Shown here: in pieces, positions 34,316 to 43,067 of the stretch | Layout: the number at the start of each line of letters is the position of its first letter | Position numbering within the stretch: the first letter of the stretch is position 1 | Assembly (NCBI GenBank): GCA_025751475.1 | Contig: JAOWLD010000001.1 | Span: forward strand, 372,001 to 436,000 | Direction: 5' to 3' | DNA length: 64,000 bases | From: Rhodobacteraceae bacterium XHP0102 | Lineage (GTDB): Bacteria > Pseudomonadota > Alphaproteobacteria > Rhodobacterales > Rhodobacteraceae | The notes under the pieces: model-generated | Told to the model about the DNA's origin: nothing | Database searches by the model: none | What the model saw: only the letters and a program-made list of their open reading frames with translations | Translations under genes and position numbers: made by a program

Positions 34316-36261
34316 CGCGCGATCCGTGCTTTGGCGGCGGCAACAATGGCCTCGGTGGTGATGCCGAAATGGGCGAATAATTCGGGCGCTTTTGCAGAGG
34401 CGCCAAAGCCCGTCATGCCGATAAACGGGTCATCCGGGGCCAAAAACTGATCCCAGCCAAAGCGCACTGCGGCCTCTACGCCGACACGCGGGCCATCACC
34501 CAAAATCGTGGCTTGTGTTTCAGGGCTTTGGTCGTGGAACATCTCCCAACAGGGCAGCGAGACAACCGTGGCGCGGATGCCCGCCTGCGCCAGTTCCGCG
34601 CGCGCCTCAAGCGCAAGCGCCACTTCGCTGCCCGTTGCAATCAGCGTGATGTCGCGGGGGTCTTCGCCTGCCAGAATATACCCCCCATTGGCACTGCCCG
34701 TGACTGGGGGCAGCTGCACCAAATCCTGACGGCTCAGGGCCAAAAGGGTGGGGCCTGATTTGCGCCGCAGGGCGTGATCCCATGCCATGATCGTTTCGCG
34801 CGCATCGGCGGGGCGCATGACCCAGAAATTGGGCATGGCGCGAAAACTGGCGAGGATTTCAACGGGCTGATGGGTCGGCCCATTAGACCCGACCCCGATG
34901 GAGTCATGGCTAAAGATAAAGAGAACGGGTAAGCCCATCAATGCGGCCATCCGCATCGCGGGGCGCTCGTAATCGGCAAAAGCCAGATAAGTGACATTGA
35001 CAGGGATCAGCCCACCATGGGCAGCGATCCCACAGGCCATTGCCCCCATCAAATGCTCCCGCACGCCGCAATGCACGTAGCTGCCTTGGCGGTTCTCAGG
35101 GCCAAAGGCCGTGCGCCCGCGCTTGTGATTGGTGGGGGCTTCCAGATCGGCGCAGAGGATGCACAGTTCGGGCAAAGCGGCCTCTAGCCCTTCGCAAATA
35201 TCACCCGATGAGGCGATGGTTGCGCGGGGCGCGCCCGATGCGGTTAAATGCGCTTCAATATCGGCCATAATTTCTGGCCAGTTTTGGGGCAAAATACCCT
35301 CCATGCGGCGGGTGAATTCTGCGGCCTTTGGGTCGGATTTAAGACGCGCGGCCCATCCCGCAGCGGCATCCCCTCCGCGGGACATGGCGGCTGTCCAATC
35401 GGCATAGATATCCTGCGGGATGACAAAGGCCTCATGCGGCCAATTGCGCGCGGTGCGCGCCTCGGCCGCATCTTGGGGGGTGAGCGGCGCGCTATGGCCA
35501 CCGCGTTGCCCCTCAAGGCGGGGGATGCCGCGCGCAATGATGGTGCGGCAGGCAATGAGAGAGGGGCGGGGGTCTGACGTTGCGGCGGTTATGGCCGCGT
35601 CAATTTCCGCAATATCATGGCCATCCACCTCGACCACGTGCCACCCTGCGGCGGCGAAACGGGCAGGGACATCCTCGCTGATCGACAGCGCGGTATCACC
35701 GTCATCGGTGATATGGTTATCATCCCACAAGAACGTGAGCCGCCCCAAGCGCAAATGCCCCGCCAGTGAAATCGCCTCTTGGCCAATGCCCTCTTGCAAG
35801 CAGCCATCACCGACAAAGGCCCATGTGCGGTGGTCGCATAATTCTGCACCGAATTCCGCGCGCAGACGTTCCTCCGCCACGGCCATGCCAACCGCACAAG
35901 CGATGCCCTGACCCAGCAGCCCTGTGGTGATTTCAATCCCTGCATCCTGCTCAATCTCAGGATGCCCCGCGCAGACCGAGTGCAATTGTCGAAAAGATTT
36001 CACCGCTGCAAGATCAACCTTCTCATAGCCTGAGAGGTGCAGCAGCGCGTAAAGCAGCATCGAGCCATGACCATTGGAGAGAACCACACGATCGCGGTCG
36101 GGCCAAAGCGGGTTTTTGGGGTCAACTTTCAGGTGATTGGCATAAAGCGTGGCGGCAATCTCCGCCATACCAAGCGGCACGCCCTGATGACCTTCACCCG
36201 CCGCCACAATCGTATCCAGCGCCAAAAAGCGGATTGAATCGGCCATGGATTGGATCGTCAT
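34312..36261 (-). CDS. tkt: Transketolase (full length)
   Basis: This thiamine-diphosphate enzyme of about 649 residues moves two-carbon units between sugar phosphates. It carries EGHQGVPLGMAEIAATLYAN at the start, the cofactor motif FVGDGCLQEGIGQEAISLAG ending in WDDNHITDDG, and HCGVREHLMGAMACGIAAHG in the pyrimidine domain. SHDSIGVGSNGPTHQPVE contains the transketolase signature. The start was set at the ATG giving MTIQSMADS; a further ATG lies 45 nt upstream. It is divergent from a split transketolase pair and convergent with uxuB. It looks like a specialised copy, because several blocks differ from the usual Calvin/pentose enzyme (for example GHQGVPLG for GHPGMPMG). Confidence 0.93.
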   Translation of the reverse strand: MTIQSMADSIRFLALDTIVAAGEGHQGVPLGMAEIAATLYANHLKVDPKNPLWPDRDRVVLSNGHGSMLLYALLHLSGYEKVDLAAVKSFRQLHSVCAGHPEIEQDAGIEITTGLLGQGIACAVGMAVAEERLRAEFGAELCDHRTWAFVGDGCLQEGIGQEAISLAGHLRLGRLTFLWDDNHITDDGDTALSISEDVPARFAAAGWHVVEVDGHDIAEIDAAITAATSDPRPSLIACRTIIARGIPRLEGQRGGHSAPLTPQDAAEARTARNWPHEAFVIPQDIYADWTAAMSRGGDAAAGWAARLKSDPKAAEFTRRMEGILPQNWPEIMADIEAHLTASGAPRATIASSGDICEGLEAALPELCILCADLEAPTNHKRGRTAFGPENRQGSYVHCGVREHLMGAMACGIAAHGGLIPVNVTYLAFADYERPAMRMAALMGLPVLFIFSHDSIGVGSNGPTHQPVEILASFRAMPNFWVMRPADARETIMAWDHALRRKSGPTLLALSRQDLVQLPPVTGSANGGYILAGEDPRDITLIATGSEVALALEARAELAQAGIRATVVSLPCWEMFHDQSPETQATILGDGPRVGVEAAVRFGWDQFLAPDDPFIGMTGFGASAKAPELFAHFGITTEAIVAAAKARIAR

Positions 36262-36476
36262 CGTTCCTATACCCCGCTGTGTGGCAGCATAATTATCAGG
36301 CATCATAGGGAGGGGGAGGGGCGCAAAACCATCAATATTTTGCGCATTACCTTAAAGCCTAGCTTAATGTTTCTTCACTTATCTGCGCTTGTTCTTTGGG
36401 GCTGCCCTGCCGCATCTTTTTCGCGTGATTTTGTGAAAAAGGGGGGGTGCCTGTGACAGGCGCAAGCGGGGGGAAT
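36262..36476. promoter_or_regulatory. Divergent promoter region between full-length and split transketolase genes
   Basis: A roughly 215 bp gap, AT-rich in its middle third (AATATTTTGCGCATTACC and neighbouring bases). It should hold promoters for both directions. A GGGGGGAAT ribosome-binding sequence precedes the plus-strand ATG. I found no copy of the TGGTATACCA palindrome here. Confidence 0.35.
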
Positions 36477-37295
36477 ATGTCGCTGGCACAGCGGGCTTGG
36501 GCCATTCGCCGCAACGCCTTGCTGATGGGCGAGGTGCAGGGCCAAGGGTATATCGGCCAAGCCTTGGGCGTGGCTGATGTTCTGGCGGTGTCCTATTTCC
36601 ACGCCATGCGTTACCGTGCGACCGATCCCGAATGGGAAGGGCGGGATCGCTTCTATCTCTCGATTGGCCATTACGCGATTGCGCTTTACGCGGCGCTGAT
36701 CGAGGCAGGTATTCTGCCAGAAGAAGAAATTGCCACCTACGGGATGGATGACAGTCGCCTGCCGATGTCAGGCATGGCGAGCTACACGCCCGGCATGGAG
36801 ATCACGGGCGGCTCCCTCGGCCATGGGTTGGGGATTGCGGTTGGTGCGGCTTTGGGCCTCAAGCGCAAGAAGAACCCCGCCTTCATCTATAATCTGCTGT
36901 CTGATGGTGAACTTGGGGAAGGTTCGACATGGGAGGCGGTGATGTCGGCCACGCAATGGCACCTTGATAATCTCATTGCGATTGTTGACTTCAATAACCA
37001 ACAGGCCGATGGCCCTGTGCGTGCGGCCCTTGCGCAAGGCCCCGAAGCGCCAAAGTGGCAGGCTTTTGGTTGGTTTGCTCAAGAGGTTGACGGCAATGAT
37101 CTTGATGCGGTTGTTGCCGCTTTTGACGCTGCACGCAATCATCCCGCGCCTTGCCCGCGGGTGATTATTTGCAACACCAAAATGTGTCGCGGGATTAGCT
37201 TTCTGGAGGCCCGCGAAAAGACGCATTTTATCCGTGTGGAGGCGGATGAATGGGCCAAGGCATTGGCCGAGCATGAGGGGAAGAAGCCGCGATGA
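36477..37295 (+). CDS. Transketolase, N-terminal (ThDP-binding) subunit
   Basis: This 272-residue protein covers only the first third of transketolase. GQGYIGQALGVADVLAVSYF is the substrate/cofactor entry region. GGSLGHGLGIAVGAALGLKR precedes the diphosphate-binding motif LLSDGELGEGSTWEAVMSAT and IVDFNNQQADG. The usual GDG reads SDG. Such split subunits pair with a second protein to form an active enzyme, often in dedicated sugar pathways such as apiose or sulfosugar routes. I chose the ATG behind GGGGGGAAT; a GTG ten codons earlier is possible. It is coupled to the next gene by an ATGA overlap. Confidence 0.9.
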   Translation: MSLAQRAWAIRRNALLMGEVQGQGYIGQALGVADVLAVSYFHAMRYRATDPEWEGRDRFYLSIGHYAIALYAALIEAGILPEEEIATYGMDDSRLPMSGMASYTPGMEITGGSLGHGLGIAVGAALGLKRKKNPAFIYNLLSDGELGEGSTWEAVMSATQWHLDNLIAIVDFNNQQADGPVRAALAQGPEAPKWQAFGWFAQEVDGNDLDAVVAAFDAARNHPAPCPRVIICNTKMCRGISFLEAREKTHFIRVEADEWAKALAEHEGKKPR

Positions 37296-38338
37296 CTGTC
37301 CCGCAATATTCCCGCCGCGGGTCAAAGTATGAACCGCGCACAGCCGCCCGCGGCACAGATGCCGTGCGCACTTCGGCCATGATCGCCTCGCTTGATGCGG
37401 AAGGGCGCGACACGGTCTCGGCCCCCTTTGGTCATGCGCTGGTTGAGCTGGCAAAGACCCGCCCCGATATTGTGGGTCTTTCGGCCGATTTGTCGAAATA
37501 CACCGATCTGCATATCTTTGCCCAAGCCTATCCTGAACGGTTTTATCAAATGGGCATGGCCGAAGGCTTGCTGATGTCCGCCGCTGCGGGGCTCGCGCGT
37601 GAAGGGTTTACACCCTTTGCAACCACCTATGCGGTTTTCGCCGCGCGGCGGGCGTATGATTTTATCGCCATGGCGATTGCCGAGGAAAACCTGCCTGTCA
37701 AAATCGTCTGCGCCCTGCCTGGCCTGACCACGGGCTATGGGCCAAGCCATCAAGCGACCGAGGATATGGCGATCATGCGTGCCATGCCCAATATGGTGGT
37801 GATTGATCCCTGTGATGCGGTGGAGGTTGCCCAAGCCACCCATGCCATCGCATCCTATAACGGCCCCGCCTATATGCGGCTTTTGCGCGGACAAGTGGCC
37901 AATGTCTTGGGCGTGTATAACTATAACTTTGAACTCGGCCGCGCGAAGATGCTGCGCGAGGGCGAAGATGTTTTGATCATTTCCTCTGGTATCATGACCA
38001 TGCGCGCGTTGGACGCAGCGCAGGCTTTGGCGCAGGACGGGATCGGGGTTGCTGTTTTGCACAGCCCCACGATTAAGCCTTTGGACCAAGAAACCATCCT
38101 CGCGCAGGCGCGCAAAAACGGCCGTCTTGTGGTGGTGGCTGAAAATCATTCGATCACGGGTGGTTTGGGGGATGCGGTGGCCAAAACCCTGATGACAAAT
38201 GATGTCTTTGTGCCTTTGCGCCAAATTGGCCTGCCAGACGCGTTCTTGGACGCAGGCGCATTGCCGACATTGCATGACCAATACGGGATCACGGTTGAAC
38301 GGATTGCCGCGCAGCTGCGGTGTTGGCTGGATCAATAA
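37292..38338 (+). CDS. Transketolase, C-terminal subunit
   Basis: This 348-residue protein supplies the pyrimidine-binding and C-terminal domains missing from the preceding subunit. DIVGLSADLSKYTDLHIFAQ is followed by QMGMAEGLLMSAAAGLAREG, with the Glu that activates thiamine diphosphate. TYAVFAARRAYDFI and GLTTGYGPSHQATEDMAIMR follow. The C-terminal VVVAENHSITGGLGDAVAKT resembles the transketolase/DXS third domain. Like the first subunit it lies in a plus-strand operon that continues into an SDR gene 34 nt downstream. Confidence 0.9.
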   Translation: MTVPQYSRRGSKYEPRTAARGTDAVRTSAMIASLDAEGRDTVSAPFGHALVELAKTRPDIVGLSADLSKYTDLHIFAQAYPERFYQMGMAEGLLMSAAAGLAREGFTPFATTYAVFAARRAYDFIAMAIAEENLPVKIVCALPGLTTGYGPSHQATEDMAIMRAMPNMVVIDPCDAVEVAQATHAIASYNGPAYMRLLRGQVANVLGVYNYNFELGRAKMLREGEDVLIISSGIMTMRALDAAQALAQDGIGVAVLHSPTIKPLDQETILAQARKNGRLVVVAENHSITGGLGDAVAKTLMTNDVFVPLRQIGLPDAFLDAGALPTLHDQYGITVERIAAQLRCWLDQ

Positions 38339-38372
38339 CTGCGCGCGTGGCGCGATGGGAGGAGAGGCGAGA

Positions 38373-39125
38373 ATGGGTTTGTTGGATGGACAGGTTGCGA
38401 TCATCACAGGGGCTGCCAGCCCGCGCGGCCTGGGCAAGGCCACGGCGCGGCTGTTTGCCGAACATGGTGCGAAAGTGGCCATTTTGGATCTGGATGAGGC
38501 GCAAGCCGAGGAGGCCGCCGCTGATTTGGGCGCGGGCCATATCGGGCTTGCCTGTGATGTAACGCGCAAAGAAGACTGTGATCGCGCGATTGCTGTGATC
38601 CTTGAGGCCTATGGCCAGATCGATATTCTGGTCAATAACGCGGGCATCACGCAGCCGTTGAAAATCATGGATATCGGGCCTGAAAACTATGACGCGGTTC
38701 TGGATGTGAACCTGCTTGGCACGCTTTACATGAGCCAAGCCGTGATCCCGCATATGAGGTCGCGCAAAACTGGCAAATTGGTGAATATGTCCTCAGTTTC
38801 CGCGCAGCGGGGCGGGGGCATTTTTGGGGGGCCGCATTATTCGGCGGCTAAGGCGGGGGTTTTGGGCCTGACCAAAGCCATGGCGCGCGAATTGGCCCCT
38901 GATGGCATCCGCGCAAATGCCATTTGCCCTGGGTTTATCGCGACTGATATCACCGCTGGAAAACTGACGCCTGAGATGAAAGCGCAAATCGTGGCTGGTA
39001 TCCCGATGGGCCGCGCGGGGGAGGCATCAGACGTGGCGGGCTGTGCGCTGTTTTTGGCCTCTGATCTCTCGGCCTATGTGACGGGGTCTGAGGTGGATGT
39101 AAATGGTGGCTCTCTGATCCATTAG
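38373..39125 (+). CDS. SDR family oxidoreductase
   Basis: This 250-residue short-chain dehydrogenase begins MGLLDGQVAIITGAASPRGL. The glycine loop carries two extra residues (ASPRGLGKATARL). The rest is classical: ILVNNAGITQPLKIMDIG, the Ser in NMSSVSAQRGGGIFGGP, HYSAAKAGVLGLTKAMAREL and YVTGSEVDVNGGSLIH. The chosen ATG follows GGAGGAGAGG. It lies in the same operon as the split transketolase and probably handles a sugar or polyol that feeds or drains that enzyme. It ends 3 nt before the stop of the convergent LysR gene. Confidence 0.9.
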   Translation: MGLLDGQVAIITGAASPRGLGKATARLFAEHGAKVAILDLDEAQAEEAAADLGAGHIGLACDVTRKEDCDRAIAVILEAYGQIDILVNNAGITQPLKIMDIGPENYDAVLDVNLLGTLYMSQAVIPHMRSRKTGKLVNMSSVSAQRGGGIFGGPHYSAAKAGVLGLTKAMARELAPDGIRANAICPGFIATDITAGKLTPEMKAQIVAGIPMGRAGEASDVAGCALFLASDLSAYVTGSEVDVNGGSLIH

Positions 39126-39128
39126 GCC

Positions 39129-40106
39129 TCAGACTTCTGCGCCTCGCCCCAAGTCAAATTCAATTCGGGTTTGGCGCAGGTTGTGACGCGCGCAGGCGGT
39201 GGTGATATCCGCTTCAAATGCGGCTGTTTGGGATTTGAGCCAAGTCAGAAATTCCTGCACCGCACGGCGTTTGATATAGCGTGTGGGGCAGATGGCCCAA
39301 TAAGACGAAAAGCGCAAAACAGGCAGCGCAGGCAGCACGGGCACGAGGCGGCCCTCGGCAATCTCAGGCATGGCCAAGGACATACTGTCGAGCACCACCC
39401 CAACCCCGTCCACCGCCAATTGCAGACCCATTGAAGAGCGATCCATCAAGATGGGCATATGGCGTTTCGTCAGGGTCAGACCATGATGATTGAGCCAGTA
39501 ATCCCATTGGCAGAGCGCGCGGGGGGTGCCGATCAGACGGGCGGCTTCTAGAACGGCAGCGGGATCATCGCTCTTTGGCAGCGTGTCTAGGTAATCGGGG
39601 CTGCACAATGGCAAGACGCAATCGTCAAAAACGGGTTCGCTGTGATAGCCAAGCCAATTGCCCTTGCCGTAGCGCAAATCCAGCTCCATCATCTCACGGT
39701 CGAAATCGGTGGGGTCAGGGGCCGCATCGATATGCAAATCCCAATCGGGATGATGGGCGATAAAATCGGACAGGCGCGGACCCAACCACCGCACGCCGAA
39801 ACTTGGGGTGACCCGCATATTCAGCTGATAGGTTTCGCGCTTGCGCGTGAAATTGCGGTTTGTGTCGCGCAGCATCCGCAGCGCCACACTGGCCGATTGA
39901 AACAGCTGTTCCCCCTCCAATGTCATGCTCAACACACGGCCCTGACGGCGAAACAGCTTCACGCCCAAATTCTGTTCCAACAGCTTGATCTGTTGGCTTA
40001 CCGCAGACGGGGAAACCGCCATTTCTTCAGCGGCACGGGAAATCGTGCCACGGCGGGCCACCGTCTCGAAATAGAGAAATCCGTTGAGGTTGGGCATTCG
40101 AGACAT
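39129..40106 (-). CDS. LysR family transcriptional regulator
   Basis: This regulator of about 325 residues has the N-terminal helix-turn-helix LNGFLYFETVARRGTISRAA with EEMAVSPSAVSQQIKLLEQN, the GcvA-like form of the family. It ends with a periplasmic-binding-protein-like effector domain (PTDFDREMMELDLRYGKGNW, SMGLQLAVDGVGVVLDSMSL). I chose the ATG giving MSRMPNLNG; another in-frame ATG lies 15 nt upstream, and neither has a strong ribosome-binding site. It follows the FAH-family gene by 79 nt on the same strand. Its target is unknown; the adjacent FAH and split-transketolase operons are candidates. Confidence 0.88.
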   Translation of the reverse strand: MSRMPNLNGFLYFETVARRGTISRAAEEMAVSPSAVSQQIKLLEQNLGVKLFRRQGRVLSMTLEGEQLFQSASVALRMLRDTNRNFTRKRETYQLNMRVTPSFGVRWLGPRLSDFIAHHPDWDLHIDAAPDPTDFDREMMELDLRYGKGNWLGYHSEPVFDDCVLPLCSPDYLDTLPKSDDPAAVLEAARLIGTPRALCQWDYWLNHHGLTLTKRHMPILMDRSSMGLQLAVDGVGVVLDSMSLAMPEIAEGRLVPVLPALPVLRFSSYWAICPTRYIKRRAVQEFLTWLKSQTAAFEADITTACARHNLRQTRIEFDLGRGAEV

Positions 40107-40185
40107 CGCAAGACCCGTCATGAAGGGGGAGGGTGGGAAGGCGCATGAGGATATGCGCCTTCGCTCGGATCGGACGTACGGACGT

Positions 40186-41031
40186 TTATTTGGCCGCTTC
40201 GGCCGTTTGCTTTTGCGCGCCGAGGCCTTTGACCTCGATCTCCATAACATCGCCAGGCTTCAAGAAGCGCTGTGGCTTCATGCCCATACCCACGCCTGAT
40301 GGCGTGCCCGTTGCGATGATATCCCCTGGCACCAGCTTCATGAACTGGCTCATGTAGGAGATGATATGCGCCACACCAAAGATCATGTCATCGGTGTTAG
40401 AGTCCTGCACAACCTCCCCGTTGAGCGCGAGGGTCAGCCCCAATTTTTGGGGATCGCCCACCTCGTCTGCTGTGACCAGATAAGGGCCAGTGGGGCCGAA
40501 TGTGGGCGCGGATTTGCCTTTGATCCACTGGCCGCCTTTCTCAATCTGGAATTCCCGCTCGGACACATCATTGATCGTGCAATAGCCCGCGACATAGGAC
40601 AGTGCATCTGCTTCGCTGACGTAGAGCGCTTCGCGGCCGATCACCACGCCCAATTCAACCTCCCAATCTGCTTTCACGGAATTGCGCGGGATCACCACAG
40701 GGTCAAACGGGCCTGATAGGGCAGAAGTGGCTTTCGAAAAAATGATTGGTTCTTTGGGCGGTTCCGCCCCCGTTTCTGCGGCGTGTTTGGCGTAGTTTAA
40801 GCCGATGCAATAAAAATTCGGAACCGATGCCAAGCAGGCCCCAATTCGCCCTGGGTTGGAAACAACAGGCAAGCTGGACAGATCAATCTTACGGATCGCG
40901 TCCAATGCTTCAAGCGACACAGCGGCACCTGCAAAATCAGCGACATGGTTCGACAGGTCACGTATGTGACCTTCCGCATCCAAAATCGCGGGTTTTTCCT
41001 GACCTGCGGGACCGTAGCGCAATAGTTTCAT
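40186..41031 (-). CDS. Fumarylacetoacetate hydrolase family protein
   Basis: This 281-residue member of the FAH superfamily contains FYCIGLNYAKHAAETGAEPP, PIIFSKATSALSGPFDPVVI, the metal-binding ExE in DWEVELGVVIG and GDIIATGTPSGVGMGMKPQR. Relatives hydrolyse or decarboxylate beta-diketo acids, for example 2,4-diketo-3-deoxy sugar acids or ureidoglycolate. Its ATG lies 3 nt after the stop of the GntR gene, so the two form an operon. I infer that its substrate is an intermediate of the uronate/deoxy-sugar pathways encoded nearby. Confidence 0.88.
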   Translation of the reverse strand: MKLLRYGPAGQEKPAILDAEGHIRDLSNHVADFAGAAVSLEALDAIRKIDLSSLPVVSNPGRIGACLASVPNFYCIGLNYAKHAAETGAEPPKEPIIFSKATSALSGPFDPVVIPRNSVKADWEVELGVVIGREALYVSEADALSYVAGYCTINDVSEREFQIEKGGQWIKGKSAPTFGPTGPYLVTADEVGDPQKLGLTLALNGEVVQDSNTDDMIFGVAHIISYMSQFMKLVPGDIIATGTPSGVGMGMKPQRFLKPGDVMEIEVKGLGAQKQTAEAAK

Positions 41032-41034
41032 TGA

Positions 41035-41730
41035 TTATTCTCCTGCTTTTTGTGTTTGTATCTGATCCATTTCCGCAGCAATGGAATGGGTTTCGATCTG
41101 TTGCCGTATGTCCTCGGCCAATTGCCAAAGATGGGCATCTATGGCATCGCGTGCGGCCTGCACATTGCGCGCGCGCATCGCGTCTAGAATGGCATTGTGT
41201 TGCGTGACCACGCGCTCTCTGTTGCGGCGTTGGCGCGCCGCGAGATATCGCGCGTGCCACAAGCGTTGCAGATAGGAGCGATGGGTCTCTGCGAGCGCCA
41301 AATTATGCGAGGCGGCCGCGATGGCCGTATGAAAAGACATATCGATCTCGAACATATCGAGCGGGTCTGTCTCGTAAAAATGTGCCGCCATGTGGTCCAC
41401 GATGCGCTGCAATTTTGTCAGATCGGCCTCAGTGGCATATTTGCACGCCAGTTCAGCCGATAGTTTTTCCAAGGCAATCAGAACCTCGGCTTGATCGGAT
41501 ACAGATTTGAAATCCAATTCCGCCACAATCGGGCTGCGCGAGGGGCGCAGCACAAGCAGACCTTCCTTAGACAAAATGCGTATCGCCTCGCGCATGGGGG
41601 TGCGACTCACACCCATTGCAGTTGCGGTGTCCCGCTCTTTGACTGGATCGCCTGGCAACAGATCGCCGCGCAGGATGCTGCGCCGCAATTGCTGTGCGAC
41701 CTGCTCCGCTAATGTCGCGTCATCATACAC
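41035..41730 (-). CDS. GntR family regulator (FCD type), candidate UxuR/ExuR-like repressor
   Basis: This 231-residue regulator has an N-terminal winged helix (ATLAEQVAQQLRRSILRGDL, then GVSRTPMREAIRILSKEGLL). An FCD effector domain follows, with FEIDMSFHTAIAAASHNLAL and VTQHNAILDAMRARNVQAAR, where His and Asp residues probably bind a metal and a sugar acid. It is divergent from the TRAP operon, and two perfect palindromes with core TGGTATACCA lie between them. The same sequence recurs upstream of other sugar-acid operons in the window. From this I infer that it is the local regulator. The resemblance of the palindrome to E. coli ExuR/UxuR sites is from memory. Confidence 0.88.
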   Translation of the reverse strand: MYDDATLAEQVAQQLRRSILRGDLLPGDPVKERDTATAMGVSRTPMREAIRILSKEGLLVLRPSRSPIVAELDFKSVSDQAEVLIALEKLSAELACKYATEADLTKLQRIVDHMAAHFYETDPLDMFEIDMSFHTAIAAASHNLALAETHRSYLQRLWHARYLAARQRRNRERVVTQHNAILDAMRARNVQAARDAIDAHLWQLAEDIRQQIETHSIAAEMDQIQTQKAGE

Positions 41731-41817
41731 TGTTCGGCCCTCATATTTCTTGCAGTGTTATCATGGTCAAGGGAGGTATCAGCTACGTGAGTGACAAGAA
41801 AAATCTTCCTTTCAGAA

Positions 41818-41831
41818 TTTGGTATACCAAA
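41818..41831. promoter_or_regulatory. Operator palindrome 1 (TGGTATACCA family)
   Basis: TTTGGTATACCAAA is a perfect 14 bp palindrome, 87 bp upstream of the GntR start and well upstream of dctP. It shares its 10 bp core with the second site 57 bp away (centre to centre). Confidence 0.75.
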
Positions 41832-41873
41832 ACTTGTTGATTGTCGATACGGGTTTGGCTACGGTCGATTCCC

Positions 41874-41889
41874 AGATGGTATACCATCT
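41874..41889. promoter_or_regulatory. Operator palindrome 2 (TGGTATACCA family)
   Basis: AGATGGTATACCATCT is a perfect 16 bp palindrome located 72 bp upstream of the dctP start. Together with the first site it forms a pair in the divergent gntR/dctP region, as expected for a regulator that controls both its own gene and the transporter operon. Confidence 0.78.
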
Positions 41890-41961
41890 TGGTTGTGCAG
41901 CTTTCGTTTCGCGCAACTGGTGCAAATGGCGGCTCCAACAGCCCCACCAAGGGAGGAAGAG

Positions 41962-42975
41962 ATGAAACTCAACACTTTGTTTACAACGGCGGCGGCAACC
42001 GCGTTGCTGGCAGGCGCGGCACTGGCAGAGCCTGTGACTTTGCGCATTTCAACCCACTATGCGACTGAGCACCCCACCGGCCAGCGTCTGGCCCAGTGGG
42101 TGGATGACGTTCAAACCATGTCCAATGGCGAGATCACCATCGAGATGTTCTACTCCTCACCTATCGTGGGGACGACAGAAACCTTCGATGCGGCCATCAA
42201 TGGTATTCTGGATTGTGACGCGACTGGCGGGGCCTATCAGACAGGTAAAAACCCAGCGTTCCAATTCGTGGGCGACATCATGGGCGGCTATGAAACGGCA
42301 TGGCAGCAGTATTCATGGCTGTATTACGGTGGCGGATATGAGGCAGCGCAGGAGCTGTATAACGAGTTCAATATGCAGCTGATTGGTTGGTCGATCTATG
42401 GTCAAGAATCGCTGTCATCGTCATCCCCGATTGCGACCATCGAAGATCTGCAGGGCTGGAAGTTCCGTTCTCCTCCTGGAATGCAGACCGAAATCTTTGA
42501 GAAGCTTGGCGCTTCTCCGATTGTGATGGATTTCACCGAGGTGTTCACCGCGCTTGAAACGGGGATCATCGAAGGGGCTGACGCGTCTGGTCTGGCTAAC
42601 AATGTGGGCTTGGGTCTCTATGACCTTGTCAGCCACGCAACCTATCCTGGGTTCCATTCGATGCCATCCGACCACTTGGCCTGTAACCTGGACGTGTGGA
42701 ACGGCATGACGGAATCGCAGCGCCGTATCATTGAGACGGCATGGCAAAAGTTGTCGTTCCAGATCGCGCTTTATAACGACCGCGCAAACGCCGCCGCAGC
42801 GGCAGAGCTGACGGCCAATGGCGTGACCTTGCACAACCTGTCTGCCGAGGATCGCGCGGCCTTCCGTACGGTTGCACAGGAGGCATGGGCCGATTGGGCG
42901 ACACGTTCCCCAGAGGCGGCTGCACTGGTGGATAGCCATGTCGCCTATATGACCGAGCTTGGTTTGATCAACTGA
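41962..42975 (+). CDS. dctP: TRAP transporter substrate-binding protein (DctP family)
   Basis: This is the periplasmic binding protein of a tripartite ATP-independent transporter. Its 337 residues begin with a clear signal peptide, MKLNTLFTTAAATALLAGAA, cleaved near ALAEP. The mature part starts with LRISTHYATEHPTGQRLAQW and includes GWSIYGQESLSSSSPIATIE and GWKFRSPPGMQTEIFEKLGA, where the conserved Arg that contacts the substrate carboxylate is expected. I chose the ATG behind GGGAGGAAGAG; an earlier in-frame start would run through both operator sites. The operon context indicates a uronate or other sugar acid as ligand. Confidence 0.95.
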   Translation: MKLNTLFTTAAATALLAGAALAEPVTLRISTHYATEHPTGQRLAQWVDDVQTMSNGEITIEMFYSSPIVGTTETFDAAINGILDCDATGGAYQTGKNPAFQFVGDIMGGYETAWQQYSWLYYGGGYEAAQELYNEFNMQLIGWSIYGQESLSSSSPIATIEDLQGWKFRSPPGMQTEIFEKLGASPIVMDFTEVFTALETGIIEGADASGLANNVGLGLYDLVSHATYPGFHSMPSDHLACNLDVWNGMTESQRRIIETAWQKLSFQIALYNDRANAAAAAELTANGVTLHNLSAEDRAAFRTVAQEAWADWATRSPEAAALVDSHVAYMTELGLIN

Positions 42976-43001
42976 TCAGGCGCAGACCATAAACATCACT
43001 T

Positions 43002-43027
43002 GCAAGCCCCTGACAGAAGGGGCTTGC
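43002..43027 (+). terminator. Hairpin between dctP and dctQ
   Basis: GCAAGCCCCT and AGGGGCTTGC form a perfect 10 bp stem around a GACAGA loop, 26 nt after the dctP stop, followed by the weakly T-rich TTGTCTTTC. It is not a strong terminator. It probably causes partial termination or protects the upstream mRNA, so that more binding protein than permease is made. Confidence 0.7.
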
Positions 43028-43067
43028 TTGTCTTTCACGAATTTTTTGCCTCAAGGGGGGAAGGGCA

